Shown one piece after another: positions 52,715-61,387 of a stretch of 64,000 nucleotides of DNA. The DNA is taken from assembly GCF_029392895.1 (NCBI RefSeq), contig NZ_CP114200.1, positions 8,190,501-8,254,500 of the forward strand, given 5' to 3'. The translations under genes and the position numbers were made by a program. The notes beneath the pieces were generated by a model that worked only from the letters and a program-made list of their open reading frames with translations, was not told where the DNA came from and did no database searches. The stretch is from Streptomyces sp. 71268. Its GTDB lineage: Bacteria; Actinomycetota; Actinomycetes; Streptomycetales; Streptomycetaceae. Position 1 is the stretch's first letter. The number at the start of each line of letters is the position of its first letter.

Positions 52715-53950
52715 ATGACCGTACGGGCATGGGAGGCGCGCACGACGGCGAGGGCGACCGTGTCGCTGGGCAGCGCGGCCAGGGAGCTGCGTTGGCCGCG
52801 GCGCGAGCTTGAGTTGGCCGTCCAGCTCGGCGTGCTGCGCTCGGTGGGCCTCGGGGAGTTGGCGTCCTGGGGGCGACCCGTGGCCAGCCGGGGTCAGCGC
52901 GCCCCGGCCGTGCCGGACGCCTCGTGGCAACGGCGCGTGTTCCGCTCGGAAGTCGAACGGCTCGCGGCAGATCCCTGTGCGCTGCGGGAGCTGCGCGGGC
53001 GACTGCGGCTGGTCGGCACGGCGGGGGCGGCGGAGCTGCTGGGGATCAGCCCAGGCCGGTTCACCCGGCTGGCGCGCTGTGGGTGTGTCAGCCCCGTGCG
53101 TTTCTACGTCAACCGATACCGGGCCGTCGTCTGGCTCTACCTGGCGGCGGAGCTGGTCGAGTTCGCGGCGGGTGAGCCCGAGTTGAGCGCGGCCCGCACC
53201 CCCGAGCGGCTGCGGGCCGTGATGCGGAAGGAGGCCGACTGGCGCGGGCGGAACTGGCGCGCGCGGCGGGTGGGGCAACTCCTCGCGCACAGCTCCGACC
53301 CGTGGAGCCGGGCCGCCGTCTCGGCCGCCGTGCTGAGCACCGACGCCCTAGCCGAGGCGGTGCCCGACCCCACCGAGCGGGCGTATCTACGGGAGCTGGA
53401 CCCACCGCTGAGCCCGGTGCGCGCGGTGGCCCCGGCGGTGTGCGCGGTGGTAGACGAGGTGGTGACGGCGGACGACCGCGACGAGGTGATCTGGCATCAG
53501 ATTGGCCTGGTCACGGCGTTGGAGGACGCCCGCCCGACCTCACCCGGAGCGCCGCCCGCGACCGGCGAGGCAGCGGCGTTCCACCTGAGGCCGGAGGGGC
53601 GAGGGCTCCCCGCGGCGCGCCCGGCCCCGGCGAGCACGCGGGCCAGCGTGGACCGCCGGGACGGCGTCTGCCAGGCCGCGCCGTCACGCCGTGCGACACC
53701 CTCGGGCCCGCCCCCGGCGCGACCGGGGACGGCGTGGGAGTTCCTGGCGCGCGCGGCCGCTGCCCGACGCGCCCGGGAGGCCGAGCACCCTCGACGGGTG
53801 ACGGCGCCGGCAGCGCGCGCGGCCGTCGACGCCCGGGAGCGGACGCCGGGGCCTCGCGGCCCGGCCGCGACCCGGCGACGCCCCCGGGGCGTTGACCTCA
53901 GTTCTCGGCGGCCGACCGGCGGTGCGGGCGGAAGAGTCCCTCCTGCATGA
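52715..53950 (+). CDS. DUF6397-type protein
   Basis: The 411-residue protein has an N-terminal region of winged-helix character (SLGSAARELRWPRRELELAV, LVGTAGAAELLGISPGRFTR), so it may bind DNA, then an Arg-rich helical middle (RKEADWRGRNWRARRVGQLL, DPTERAYLRELDPPLSPVRA) and a long disordered Ala/Arg/Pro tail from about residue 285. It resembles the Streptomyces DUF6397 family, commonly encoded beside a roadblock gene. ATG 52715 follows GGGGGAGAGG. Its end overlaps the convergent thioesterase gene by 53 bases. Confidence 0.72.
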   Translation: MTVRAWEARTTARATVSLGSAARELRWPRRELELAVQLGVLRSVGLGELASWGRPVASRGQRAPAVPDASWQRRVFRSEVERLAADPCALRELRGRLRLVGTAGAAELLGISPGRFTRLARCGCVSPVRFYVNRYRAVVWLYLAAELVEFAAGEPELSAARTPERLRAVMRKEADWRGRNWRARRVGQLLAHSSDPWSRAAVSAAVLSTDALAEAVPDPTERAYLRELDPPLSPVRAVAPAVCAVVDEVVTADDRDEVIWHQIGLVTALEDARPTSPGAPPATGEAAAFHLRPEGRGLPAARPAPASTRASVDRRDGVCQAAPSRRATPSGPPPARPGTAWEFLARAAAARRAREAEHPRRVTAPAARAAVDARERTPGPRGPAATRRRPRGVDLSSRRPTGGAGGRVPPA

Positions 53951-54779
53951 CCGACACCAACAGCGCGCCGTCGCGATGAAAGATCTGACCGCGGGCCAGG
54001 CCCCGCCCACCCGTCGCGATGGGCGACTCCTGCTGGTACAGGAACCACTCATCCGCGCGGAAGGGCTGGTGGAACCACATCGCGTGGTCCAGCGACGCCA
54101 TGTCGAAGCCCCGCGGCCCCCACAGCGGCTCCACGGGGATGCGCACCGCGTCCAGCAACGTCATGTCGCTCGCGTAGGTAAGGGCACACGTGTGCACGAG
54201 CGGGTCGTCCCCCAGCGGCCCCATCGCCCGCATCCACACCCCGCTGCGCGGCTCCGCACCGGCAAGCTCCTCGGCGGTCCACCGCAGCGGCTCGACATAG
54301 CGGATGTCGAACGCCTGCCGCTGCTCCATGCGCCGTAGCGCCTCGGGCAGCTCACCCAGGCGCTCGCGGATGGCGTCACCAAGCCTGGGCAGCGACTCCG
54401 GCTCGGGCACGTCCGGCATCGGCACCTGGTGCTCGAACCCCGGCTCCGGCTGATGGAAGGAGGCCGTCAAATTGAAGATCGTCCGTCCCTCCTGGACTGC
54501 TACCACCCGACGCGTCGTGAAGGACCGACCGTCGCGTACGCGCTCCACCTGGTACACGATGGGCACCCCGGGCGTGCCGGGCCGCAGGAAGTACGCGTGC
54601 AGCGAGTGCACCGGGCGCTTGCCGTCCGTGGTCCGCCCCGCCGCCACCAGGGCCTGTCCGGCGACCTGCCCGCCGAAGACCCGCTGCAACGACTCGTCCG
54701 GGCTGCGCCCCCGGAAGATGTTGGTCTCGATCCGCTCCAGGTCCAGTAGGTCGACCAGCCGCTCGGCGGGGTTGGGCAT
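53898..54779 (-). CDS. tesB: Acyl-CoA thioesterase II
   Basis: The 293-residue enzyme hydrolyses acyl-CoA to free acid and CoA. It is a double hotdog protein: an N-terminal domain (FRGRSPDESLQRVFGGQVAG, HSLHAYFLRPGTPGVPIVYQ, RSFTTRRVVAVQEGRTIFNL) and a C-terminal domain (HTCALTYASDMTLLDAVRIP, ASLDHAMWFHQPFRADEWFL, RGLARGQIFHRDGALLVSVM). The conserved Asp of SLDHAMWFH and the Thr/Gln region near LARGQ are the catalytic set. ATG 54779 follows AAAGGAGC. A hairpin lies just upstream, so it has its own promoter. Confidence 0.94.
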   Translation of the reverse strand: MPNPAERLVDLLDLERIETNIFRGRSPDESLQRVFGGQVAGQALVAAGRTTDGKRPVHSLHAYFLRPGTPGVPIVYQVERVRDGRSFTTRRVVAVQEGRTIFNLTASFHQPEPGFEHQVPMPDVPEPESLPRLGDAIRERLGELPEALRRMEQRQAFDIRYVEPLRWTAEELAGAEPRSGVWMRAMGPLGDDPLVHTCALTYASDMTLLDAVRIPVEPLWGPRGFDMASLDHAMWFHQPFRADEWFLYQQESPIATGGRGLARGQIFHRDGALLVSVMQEGLFRPHRRSAAEN

Positions 54780-54809
54780 CGGTGGTGCTCCTTTGCTGGC
54801 ATGCCGCGA

Positions 54810-54845
54810 GACGCCGCCCGGCCACGACCCGGCGCGGGCGGCGTC
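54810..54845. terminator. Hairpin after the Ski2-like helicase gene
   Basis: GACGCCGCCCG (54810-54820) pairs perfectly with CGGGCGGCGTC (54835-54845). It lies between the helicase stop and the tesB start on the minus strand and should end the helicase transcript. Confidence 0.65.
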
Positions 54846-54852
54846 TGGGAGG

Positions 54853-57366
54853 CTACAGCGCCCCCACGTCGGTCACGCGGATCACGGCGCGGCCCTCCTC
54901 GTCGGACGCCGCCAGGTCCACCTCGGCGGAGATGCCCCAGTCGTGGTCGCCACCGGGGTCGGCGAAGGTCTGCCGCACCCGCCACAACCCGTGCTCCGGC
55001 TGCTCCTCGATGCTCAGCAACTTCGGTCCGCGCGCGTCGGGCCCGGTGCCGATCTCCTCGTACTCGTCCCAGTACGCGTCCAGGGCCCGGCCCCAGGCTT
55101 CCGCGTCCCAGCCCGACTCCCCGTCGAGCTCGCCCAGCTCCTCGGCCTTGTCCAACGCGGCCAGCTCCACGCGACGGAACAGGGCGTTGCGCACCAGCAC
55201 CCGGAAGGCGCGGGAGTTCGCGGTGACGGGCCTGACCTGCTCCGCCCGCTCCTGCGCCTCCTCCGCCGACTCCACCTCCGGATTGGCGAGCTGTTCCCAC
55301 TCGTCCAGCAGGCTGGAGTCGACCTGCCGCACCATCTCGCCGAGCCAGGCGATGAGGTCCTCGAAGTCGTCCGACTTCAGATCGTCCGGGACGGTGTGGT
55401 CCAGCGCCTTGTACGCGCTGGCCAGGTAGCGCAGCACGATGCCCTCGGTGCGCGCCAGGTCGTAGTAGGACGTGAACTCGGTGAACGTCATCGCCCGCTC
55501 GTACATGTCGCGGATCACCGACTTGGGCGACAGCGGGTGGTCGCCCACCCACGGGTGGCTCTTGCGGTACAGGCCGTAGGCGTGCGACAGCAACTCGTCC
55601 AGCGGGCGCGGGTAGGTGACGTCCTGGAGCAGTTCCATCCGCTCCTCGTACTCGATGCCGTCCGCCTTCATCTGCGAGACGGCCTCGCCCCGGGCCTTGT
55701 TCTGCTGCGCCGCCAGGATCTGCCGCGGGTCGTCGAGTGTCGACTCCACCACGGAGACCATGTCCAGCGCGTACGAGGGGGACTCGGGGTCCAGCAGTTC
55801 GAAGGCGGCCAGGGCGAACGTCGACAGCGGCTGGTTGAGCGCGAAGTCCGCCTGCAGGTCGACGGTGAGCCGCACGACGCGGCCCTCGGAGTCGGGCTCG
55901 GGCAACTGCTCGACCACACCCCCGTCCAGCAGGGAGCGGTAGATGGCGAAAGCGCGGCGGATGTGCCGCAGCTGGTTCTTGCGCGGCTCGTGGTTGTCCT
56001 CCAGCAGCCGCCGCATCGCGTCGAACGCGTTGCCCGGACGCGCGATGATCGCCAGCAGCATGGTGTGGGTGACCCGGAACCGGGAGGTGAGCGGCTCCGG
56101 CTCGGAGGCGATGAGCTTCTCGAAGGTGTTCTGCCCCCAGTTGACGAACCCCTCGGGCGCCTTCTTGCGCACCACCTTGCGGCGCTTCTTCGGGTCGTCG
56201 CCCGCCTTCGCCAGCGCCTTCTCGTTCTCCACCACGTGCTCGGGAGCCTGCGCGACCACGAACCCGGCGGTGTCGAAGCCGGCCCGCCCGGCCCGGCCGG
56301 CGATCTGGTGGAACTCGCGGGCCCGCAGCGTGCGCACCCGCTGCCCGTCGTACTTGGTGAGCGCCGTGAACAGCACGGTCCTGATGGGCACGTTGACGCC
56401 AACGCCGAGCGTGTCCGTACCGCAGATGACCTTGAGCAACCCGGCCTGCGCCAGCCGTTCCACCAGCCGCCGGTACTTGGGCAGCATCCCCGCGTGGTGC
56501 ACGCCGATCCCGTGACGTACGTAGCGAGAGAGGTTGCGGCCGAACTTGGTGGTGAACCGGAAGTTTCCGATCAGCGCGGCGATCTCGTCCTTCTCGGCGC
56601 GCGAGCACATGTTGATGCTCATCAGCGCCTGCGCTCGCTCCACCGCCGCCGCCTGCGTGAAGTGGACGATGTAGACGGGTGCCTGGCGCGTCTCCAGCAG
56701 TTCCGTCAGCGTCTCGGTCAGCGTCGTCGTCCGGTACTCGTAGCTGAGCGGGACCGGGCGGGTAGCCGAGCGCACCACGGCCGTCGATCGCCCGGTGCGC
56801 CGGGTCAGGTCCTCCTCGAACCGGGAGACGTCACCCAGCGTGGCCGACATGAGGATGAACTGGGCCTGGGGCAGCTCGAGGATCGGGATCTGCCAGGCCC
56901 AGCCCCGGTCCGGTTCGGCGTAGAAGTGGAACTCGTCCATCACCACCTGGCCGACGTCGGCGTCCTTGCCGTCCCGCAGGGCGATGGAGGCCAGCACCTC
57001 GGCGGTGCAGCAGATGATCGGCGCGTCGGCGTTGACGGACGCGTCACCGGTCAGCATGCCGACGTTCTCGGTGCCGAACAGCTTGCACAGCTCGAAGAAC
57101 TTCTCCGACACCAGCGCCTTGATCGGAGCGGTGTAGAAGGTGACCTCGTCGCGCGCCAGCGCCGAGAAGTGCGCCCCAGCCGCCACCAGACTCTTACCCG
57201 AGCCGGTGGGAGTGGACAGGATGACGTTCGCGCCGGACACCACCTCGATCAGCGCCTCCTCCTGGGCGGGATAGAGCGAGATACCACGCTCCTCCACCCA
57301 GGACGAGAACGTCTCGAAGAGGGCATCGGGGTCGGCGTCGCTCGGCATCTGATCGATAAGAGTCAC
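54853..57366 (-). CDS. Ski2-like DEAD/DEAH-box helicase with DUF3516 domain
   Basis: The 837-residue enzyme has a superfamily 2 motor: Q-region SLYPAQEEALIEVVSG, Walker A STPTGSGKSL, TAPIKALVSEKFFELC, DEFH box VVMDEFHFYAEPDRGW, motif III LMSATLGDVS, then VIHHAG-like GVHHAGMLPKYRRLVE, TLGVGVNVPIRTVLF and motif VI HQIAGRAGRAGFD. The C-terminal half matches DUF3516, typical of actinobacterial helicases related to HelY/Ski2 RNA helicases. GTG 57366 is the likely start, with a G-run beside it; ATG 57348 is an alternative. It is divergent from the membrane hydrolase gene. Confidence 0.92.
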   Translation of the reverse strand: MTLIDQMPSDADPDALFETFSSWVEERGISLYPAQEEALIEVVSGANVILSTPTGSGKSLVAAGAHFSALARDEVTFYTAPIKALVSEKFFELCKLFGTENVGMLTGDASVNADAPIICCTAEVLASIALRDGKDADVGQVVMDEFHFYAEPDRGWAWQIPILELPQAQFILMSATLGDVSRFEEDLTRRTGRSTAVVRSATRPVPLSYEYRTTTLTETLTELLETRQAPVYIVHFTQAAAVERAQALMSINMCSRAEKDEIAALIGNFRFTTKFGRNLSRYVRHGIGVHHAGMLPKYRRLVERLAQAGLLKVICGTDTLGVGVNVPIRTVLFTALTKYDGQRVRTLRAREFHQIAGRAGRAGFDTAGFVVAQAPEHVVENEKALAKAGDDPKKRRKVVRKKAPEGFVNWGQNTFEKLIASEPEPLTSRFRVTHTMLLAIIARPGNAFDAMRRLLEDNHEPRKNQLRHIRRAFAIYRSLLDGGVVEQLPEPDSEGRVVRLTVDLQADFALNQPLSTFALAAFELLDPESPSYALDMVSVVESTLDDPRQILAAQQNKARGEAVSQMKADGIEYEERMELLQDVTYPRPLDELLSHAYGLYRKSHPWVGDHPLSPKSVIRDMYERAMTFTEFTSYYDLARTEGIVLRYLASAYKALDHTVPDDLKSDDFEDLIAWLGEMVRQVDSSLLDEWEQLANPEVESAEEAQERAEQVRPVTANSRAFRVLVRNALFRRVELAALDKAEELGELDGESGWDAEAWGRALDAYWDEYEEIGTGPDARGPKLLSIEEQPEHGLWRVRQTFADPGGDHDWGISAEVDLAASDEEGRAVIRVTDVGAL

Positions 57367-57502
57367 GCCCCCATACTGCCTGCTCTCGGGCCCGGGGCGG
57401 GAACCGACTGCGGGAACGAAGATCGTTCGCGGATAGGCTGTGCCGGGCCGATGAGAACACCACCCGCCGGGGAGCGGGCACGAGCAGGGGCGGGGAACGA
57501 CG

Positions 57503-58294
57503 ATGATGGGACCGGCGCATTCGCTGTCCGGAGCGGCAGCCTGGCTGGGGGTGGGGGCGGCAGCCGGGGCCGCCGGGCACCCCATGCCCTGGCCGGTGCT
57601 CGTCGTCGGCGCGCTGATCTGCGCCGGAGCCGCGCTCGCCCCGGACCTGGACCACAAGTCGGCGACGATATCCCGCGCCTTCGGTCCCCTCTCGCGCGCC
57701 CTGTGCGGGGTGATCGACAGCCTCTCCCACGCCGTCTACCAGGCCACCAGGAAGCCGGGCGACCCGCGGCGCACGGGTGGGCACCGCACGCTCACCCATA
57801 CGTGGGTCTGGGCCGTGCTGATCGGTGTCGGCGCCTCGGTGCTCGCCGTCACCGGTGGCCGTTGGGCCGTTCTGGGCCTGCTCTTCGTGCACATGGTGCT
57901 CGCGGTCGAGGGGCTGCTGTGGCGGATGGCCCGGGTCTCAAGCGACGTGTTGGTCTGGCTCCTGGGCGCGACCAGCGCGTGGATTCTCGCCGAGATACTC
58001 AACAAGCCGGGCAACGGGTCGGACTGGCTGTTCACCGGTGAGGGCCAGGAGTACCTGTGGCTGGGGTTGCCGATCGTGCTCGGGGCGCTGGTGCACGACA
58101 TCGGCGACGCCCTGACGGTCTCCGGCTGCCCGATCCTGTGGCCCATACCGATAGGCCGCAAGCGCTGGTACCCGATCGGTCCGCCGAGGATCATGCGGTT
58201 CCGGGCCGGGAGCTGGGTGGAGCTCAAGGTGCTGATGCCCGCCTTCATGGTGCTGGGCGGCGCGGGCGGCCTCGGAGCCCTCGGCTTCCTGTAG
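57503..58294 (+). CDS. Membrane-bound metal-dependent hydrolase (YdjM/DUF457 type)
   Basis: The 263-residue membrane protein begins GPAHSLSGAAAWLGVGAAAG with the first His, has APDLDHKSATISRAFG and GHRTLTHTWVWAVLIGV, the His/Asp set of this family, then four or more membrane segments and GALVHDIGDALTVSGCPILW with further His and Asp. These residues resemble the metal site of the zinc phospholipase C-like clan. The substrate is unknown. A GGGGAACG site precedes tandem ATGs at 57503. A lipoprotein gene follows 71 bases downstream. Confidence 0.85.
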   Translation: MMGPAHSLSGAAAWLGVGAAAGAAGHPMPWPVLVVGALICAGAALAPDLDHKSATISRAFGPLSRALCGVIDSLSHAVYQATRKPGDPRRTGGHRTLTHTWVWAVLIGVGASVLAVTGGRWAVLGLLFVHMVLAVEGLLWRMARVSSDVLVWLLGATSAWILAEILNKPGNGSDWLFTGEGQEYLWLGLPIVLGALVHDIGDALTVSGCPILWPIPIGRKRWYPIGPPRIMRFRAGSWVELKVLMPAFMVLGGAGGLGALGFL

Positions 58295-58365
58295 CCGCAG
58301 GCGCGGCGGCCCACCGGGCGCCGGCTGCTGTGGCGTCTTACCAGGCCGCGAGTGGGGGTGCGACC

Positions 58366-59097
58366 ATGGACGGCATGCGAATGTCGGGCGTGCTGCGGGC
58401 GTCGGCGGCGGTCGTGCTGGCCGCCGGGCTACTGATCGGCTGCGAGGGCGGCGGGGGAGGGGCCGGCGACGACGGGACCAGGTCGGCGGGGTCCAACGGG
58501 TCGCGCGCCGCGGACAAGCGGCGTATCCCGGACGTGGGGGAGAAGTGGGCGGCGCGGATACCCCGCTCGGCGCGCCAGGTCGTGGCCGTGTACGGCGAGG
58601 GCCGGAACTCCGCCGACGCCACCGTCGTGCTGTACACCAAGGACGGCGACGCCTGGCAGCGGGACCGTTCGTGGTCGGCGCACAACGGGAGGCGGGGCTG
58701 GACGACCAACCACCGCGAGAACGACAAGCGCAGCCCGGTCGGCGTCTTCACGCTCAGCGACGCGGGCGGAGTGTTGGCCGACCCCGGGGCGAAACTGCCG
58801 TACCACCACACCGCCGCCTTCGCCGCCCCGCACTATTGGCCCAAGACCCACTGGCACGACTTCGACTACGTCATAGCCATCGACTACAACCGGATCAAGG
58901 GCACGACACCCCTCGACCCGACCCGCCCCCAGGGCACCCGCAAGGGCGGCAGCATCTGGCTACACCTCGACCACAGGAGCGGCACGTCAGGGTGCGTGAG
59001 CCTGCCCAAGGCGGGGATGGCGTACCTGCTGAAAACGCTGGACCCGGCGCGACACCCCGTCGTGGTGATGGGGGACAAGCGGGAACTGGCCGCCTGA
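58366..59097 (+). CDS. L,D-transpeptidase-like (YkuD) lipoprotein
   Basis: The 243-residue precursor has a lipoprotein signal with lipobox LLIGC, a Gly/Ser spacer, and a catalytic domain resembling L,D-transpeptidases: VAVYGEGRNSADATVVLYTK, NDKRSPVGVFTLSDAGGVLA, YVIAIDYNR and GSIWLHLDHRSGTSGCVSLP, with the His and the catalytic Cys of the TSGCVS motif. Such enzymes form 3-3 cross-links or attach proteins in the wall. Tandem Met codons at 58366, 58375 and 58381 are possible starts; G-runs upstream favour 58366. Confidence 0.85.
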   Translation: MDGMRMSGVLRASAAVVLAAGLLIGCEGGGGGAGDDGTRSAGSNGSRAADKRRIPDVGEKWAARIPRSARQVVAVYGEGRNSADATVVLYTKDGDAWQRDRSWSAHNGRRGWTTNHRENDKRSPVGVFTLSDAGGVLADPGAKLPYHHTAAFAAPHYWPKTHWHDFDYVIAIDYNRIKGTTPLDPTRPQGTRKGGSIWLHLDHRSGTSGCVSLPKAGMAYLLKTLDPARHPVVVMGDKRELAA

Positions 59098-59106
59098 GGT
59101 GACCGG

Positions 59107-59136
59107 GCACGGCCCGCCGGGTGGGGCGGGCCGTGC
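59107..59136. terminator. Bidirectional hairpin terminator
   Basis: A perfect 12-bp stem (59107-59118 with 59125-59136) with a 6-base loop lies between the convergent ends of the lipoprotein and the Gfo/Idh/MocA genes. Confidence 0.8.
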
Positions 59137-59144
59137 GCCGGACG

Positions 59145-60596
59145 TCAGTTGCCGGCGGGCTTGGGCGAATCGATACCGGAACGGGGTTTCTTCCACAGCC
59201 CGCGGGTGAAGTCGGGTATCTCCTGGGGTGCGCCGTTGGCCTTGATGGACGCGTGACTCAGGGGGAGTGGTGCGGTCCAGGTGGCCGCGTCGTAGACGTC
59301 GAAATCGGGGACGAGGCCGAGTCGCATGCACTGCGTCAGACGGAACAGCATGATGTAGTCCATGCCGCCGTGTCCGCCCGGCGGGTTGGCGTGTTCCTTC
59401 CAGAGCCAGTGGTCCCAGTCCGCGTAGTCCGCGAAGTCACCCCACTGGTGGTCGTTCCTGTCCGGTTCGAGATAGACGCGTGGTGGATAGTCCTCGAAGA
59501 CGCCCTTGGTGCCGCCGAGGATGTTGAGCCGGCTGTAGGGGTGGGGGTTGGAGACGTTGTGTTCCAGCCGGATGACGCGTCCCCTGGCCGTCTGCACGAG
59601 GCTGATCGACATGTCGCTCTTGACGTACGACTCCTTCCAACTCGGGTCGCCCAGCGGCATGTGTTCCTTACGGTAGGCGGCGAGGCCGAGGGAGGGGGAG
59701 CCGAACGTCGTGATGCGCACGGCTCGGTCGCCCCGGTTGACGTCCATGTAGTTGGCGACCGGGGCGAACCCGTGGTTCGGGTAGAGGTCGCCGCGGAGCC
59801 TGGTGTGCCAGAGCCGACGCCACGGCCCCTCGTAGTAGGTGGGCGAGAACATCAGCGCCCGTAGGTCGTGGATGTACGCACCGGCGCCGTGCAGCAGTTC
59901 ACCGAAGAGGCCCGCGTGCGCCATGCGCAGCACCCGCATCTCGTTCCTGCCGTACGCGCAGTTCTCCAACTGCACGCAGTGCCGGCGCATGCGCTCGGAG
60001 ACGTTCACCAGCTCCCACAGCTGGCTCAACTCCATGGCCACGGGACACTCCACACCGACGTGTTTGCCGTGGAGCATGGCGGCCCTGGCCATGGCGAAGT
60101 GGCTGTCCCAGGGCGTGGCGACGTAGACGAAGTCGAGGTCGGAGCGTTGGCACAGCCGCTCGAAGTCCTGGTCGTCCTTGGTGTAGAGAGCCGGTGCCGG
60201 CTGCCCCGCCGCCGTGACCTTGCGGGCGGCCCGCTCGGCCTTCGCGCGCACCACGTCGCACAGCGCGACGACGCGGACGCCCGGTAGCGCGAGGAACAGG
60301 TCGATCATGCTGCCACCGCGCTGGCCGAGCCCGACGATGCCCACCCGTACGGTGTCGCGCCTCTCGAACGGCACCCCGATCATGGTCGCGGCCCGACGCG
60401 AGGTGTCCGCCACCCCGGTGGGCTCCGTCGCCCCCGCCGCTCGCGCGTCGGCCGCCGCCTGCTGGTCCCCGAGTGCGCCGATGCCGAGCCCGGCCACTCC
60501 GGCGGTCCACAGCACGGAGCGACGGCTGGGGGCAGGGCGTTCGCCACCCTGCGGGCCGCTGGGCGGGTTCTGGTCTTGCGGTGTTGCCTCGTTCAC
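59145..60596 (-). CDS. Tat-exported Gfo/Idh/MocA (GH109-like) oxidoreductase
   Basis: The 483-residue precursor has a twin-arginine signal ([20 protein letters not shown]), so it is folded with its cofactor before export. The N-terminal Rossmann domain has [19 protein letters not shown]; the following [11 protein letters not shown] region and the [20 protein letters not shown] motif are typical of glycoside hydrolase family 109 and glucose-fructose oxidoreductase relatives, which use tightly bound NAD(H). [19 protein letters not shown] fits the GH109 active-site region. The sugar substrate is unknown; an alpha-N-acetylgalactosaminidase role is plausible. GTG 60596 follows AGGAGG. Confidence 0.9.
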   Translation of the reverse strand: MNEATPQDQNPPSGPQGGERPAPSRRSVLWTAGVAGLGIGALGDQQAAADARAAGATEPTGVADTSRRAATMIGVPFERRDTVRVGIVGLGQRGGSMIDLFLALPGVRVVALCDVVRAKAERAARKVTAAGQPAPALYTKDDQDFERLCQRSDLDFVYVATPWDSHFAMARAAMLHGKHVGVECPVAMELSQLWELVNVSERMRRHCVQLENCAYGRNEMRVLRMAHAGLFGELLHGAGAYIHDLRALMFSPTYYEGPWRRLWHTRLRGDLYPNHGFAPVANYMDVNRGDRAVRITTFGSPSLGLAAYRKEHMPLGDPSWKESYVKSDMSISLVQTARGRVIRLEHNVSNPHPYSRLNILGGTKGVFEDYPPRVYLEPDRNDHQWGDFADYADWDHWLWKEHANPPGGHGGMDYIMLFRLTQCMRLGLVPDFDVYDAATWTAPLPLSHASIKANGAPQEIPDFTRGLWKKPRSGIDSPKPAGN

Positions 60597-60821
60597 CGAG
60601 CCTCCTGGAAAGCTGATGGCGCGTGGCGTGCTACGTCGCGTCAGACCCTGACGGGCGTGAGGCAGGTGGCACAAGAAGCGGAACGAGGCTTTCTTTGCTG
60701 GGAGACCACGGGGTGACGGCAGAGGGTGGTGCGACCGAGCGGTTTCGGCATGGCCGCACGTGCGGGCGGCCTGGACGTCAGGCGGTGGACGTGGTGCCTC
60801 GGTCGGCGCGTCGATCCCGGG

Positions 60822-61274
60822 TCAGCGATCGCCGACGCAGCCGTGCGGGCTGCCCGCGAGGGTGTTGAGGAGGCCGCCCAGCAGCTCGCGCTCACGCTGG
60901 CTCAGCGGCTCCAGGATGTCCTCGGCCGCGGAGCGACGGGCCTGGCGCAGCGCGCGGAGCGTGGCTCGGCCGGTGTCCGTCAGCTCGATGCGTATCACGC
61001 GCCGGTTCGACGGGTCCGGGACGCGGCGCACCACGCCGTTCGCCTCCAACGCGTCCACCAGCGTCGTCACCGCGCGGGGCACCACCTCAAGTCGGGCAGC
61101 CAGGTCGGCCATGCGCGGAGGCTCGGCGTCGTACAACGCCACGGTGCGCAGCAACCGGGCCTGGGCCGGGGTGATGCCGAGGGGCTCCAGATAGCGCTTC
61201 TGCGCGCGGTGCAGCCTGCGGGTGAGGCGCAGCAACTGCTCGGCAAGCTGACCGGAGGCGTCGGGGGCGGGCAT
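60822..61274 (-). CDS. MarR-family transcriptional regulator
   Basis: The 150-residue regulator has the MarR winged helix: RYLEPLGITPAQARLLRTVA, PPRMADLAARLEVVPRAVTT, LVDALEANGVVRRVPDPSNR for recognition helix and wing, and VIRIELTDTGRATLRALRQA. There is no Shine-Dalgarno sequence before ATG 61274, and a TGATAAG-type sequence ends about nine bases upstream, so the mRNA may be leaderless. It is divergent from an ABC exporter gene that it probably represses. A gap of about 225 bases separates it from the Gfo/Idh/MocA gene downstream. Confidence 0.92.
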   Translation of the reverse strand: MPAPDASGQLAEQLLRLTRRLHRAQKRYLEPLGITPAQARLLRTVALYDAEPPRMADLAARLEVVPRAVTTLVDALEANGVVRRVPDPSNRRVIRIELTDTGRATLRALRQARRSAAEDILEPLSQRERELLGGLLNTLAGSPHGCVGDR

Positions 61275-61387
61275 GTGAGGAGCTTATCAGGACCAAGTGC
61301 ATTGTGAGTATAGGTAACAGTGAGCTATGCTCGACGAGGCCCGCCGTCGGCCGGCCCGCAGACCCCCGCGTACCCCGGAAGGAGTCC
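61275..61387. promoter_or_regulatory. Divergent promoter of the MarR regulator and the ABC exporter
   Basis: On the plus strand, TTGTGA (61302-61307) and TATGCT (61326-61331) with an 18-base spacer resemble a vegetative promoter for the exporter. The same short AT-richer segment must hold the MarR promoter on the other strand, so one bound regulator could control both genes. No perfect inverted repeat stands out. Confidence 0.45.

Noticed and set aside
54472..58041. 1189-codon plus-strand open frame
   Set aside because: It runs antisense through the Ski2-like helicase gene and across its promoter; no domain is recognisable.
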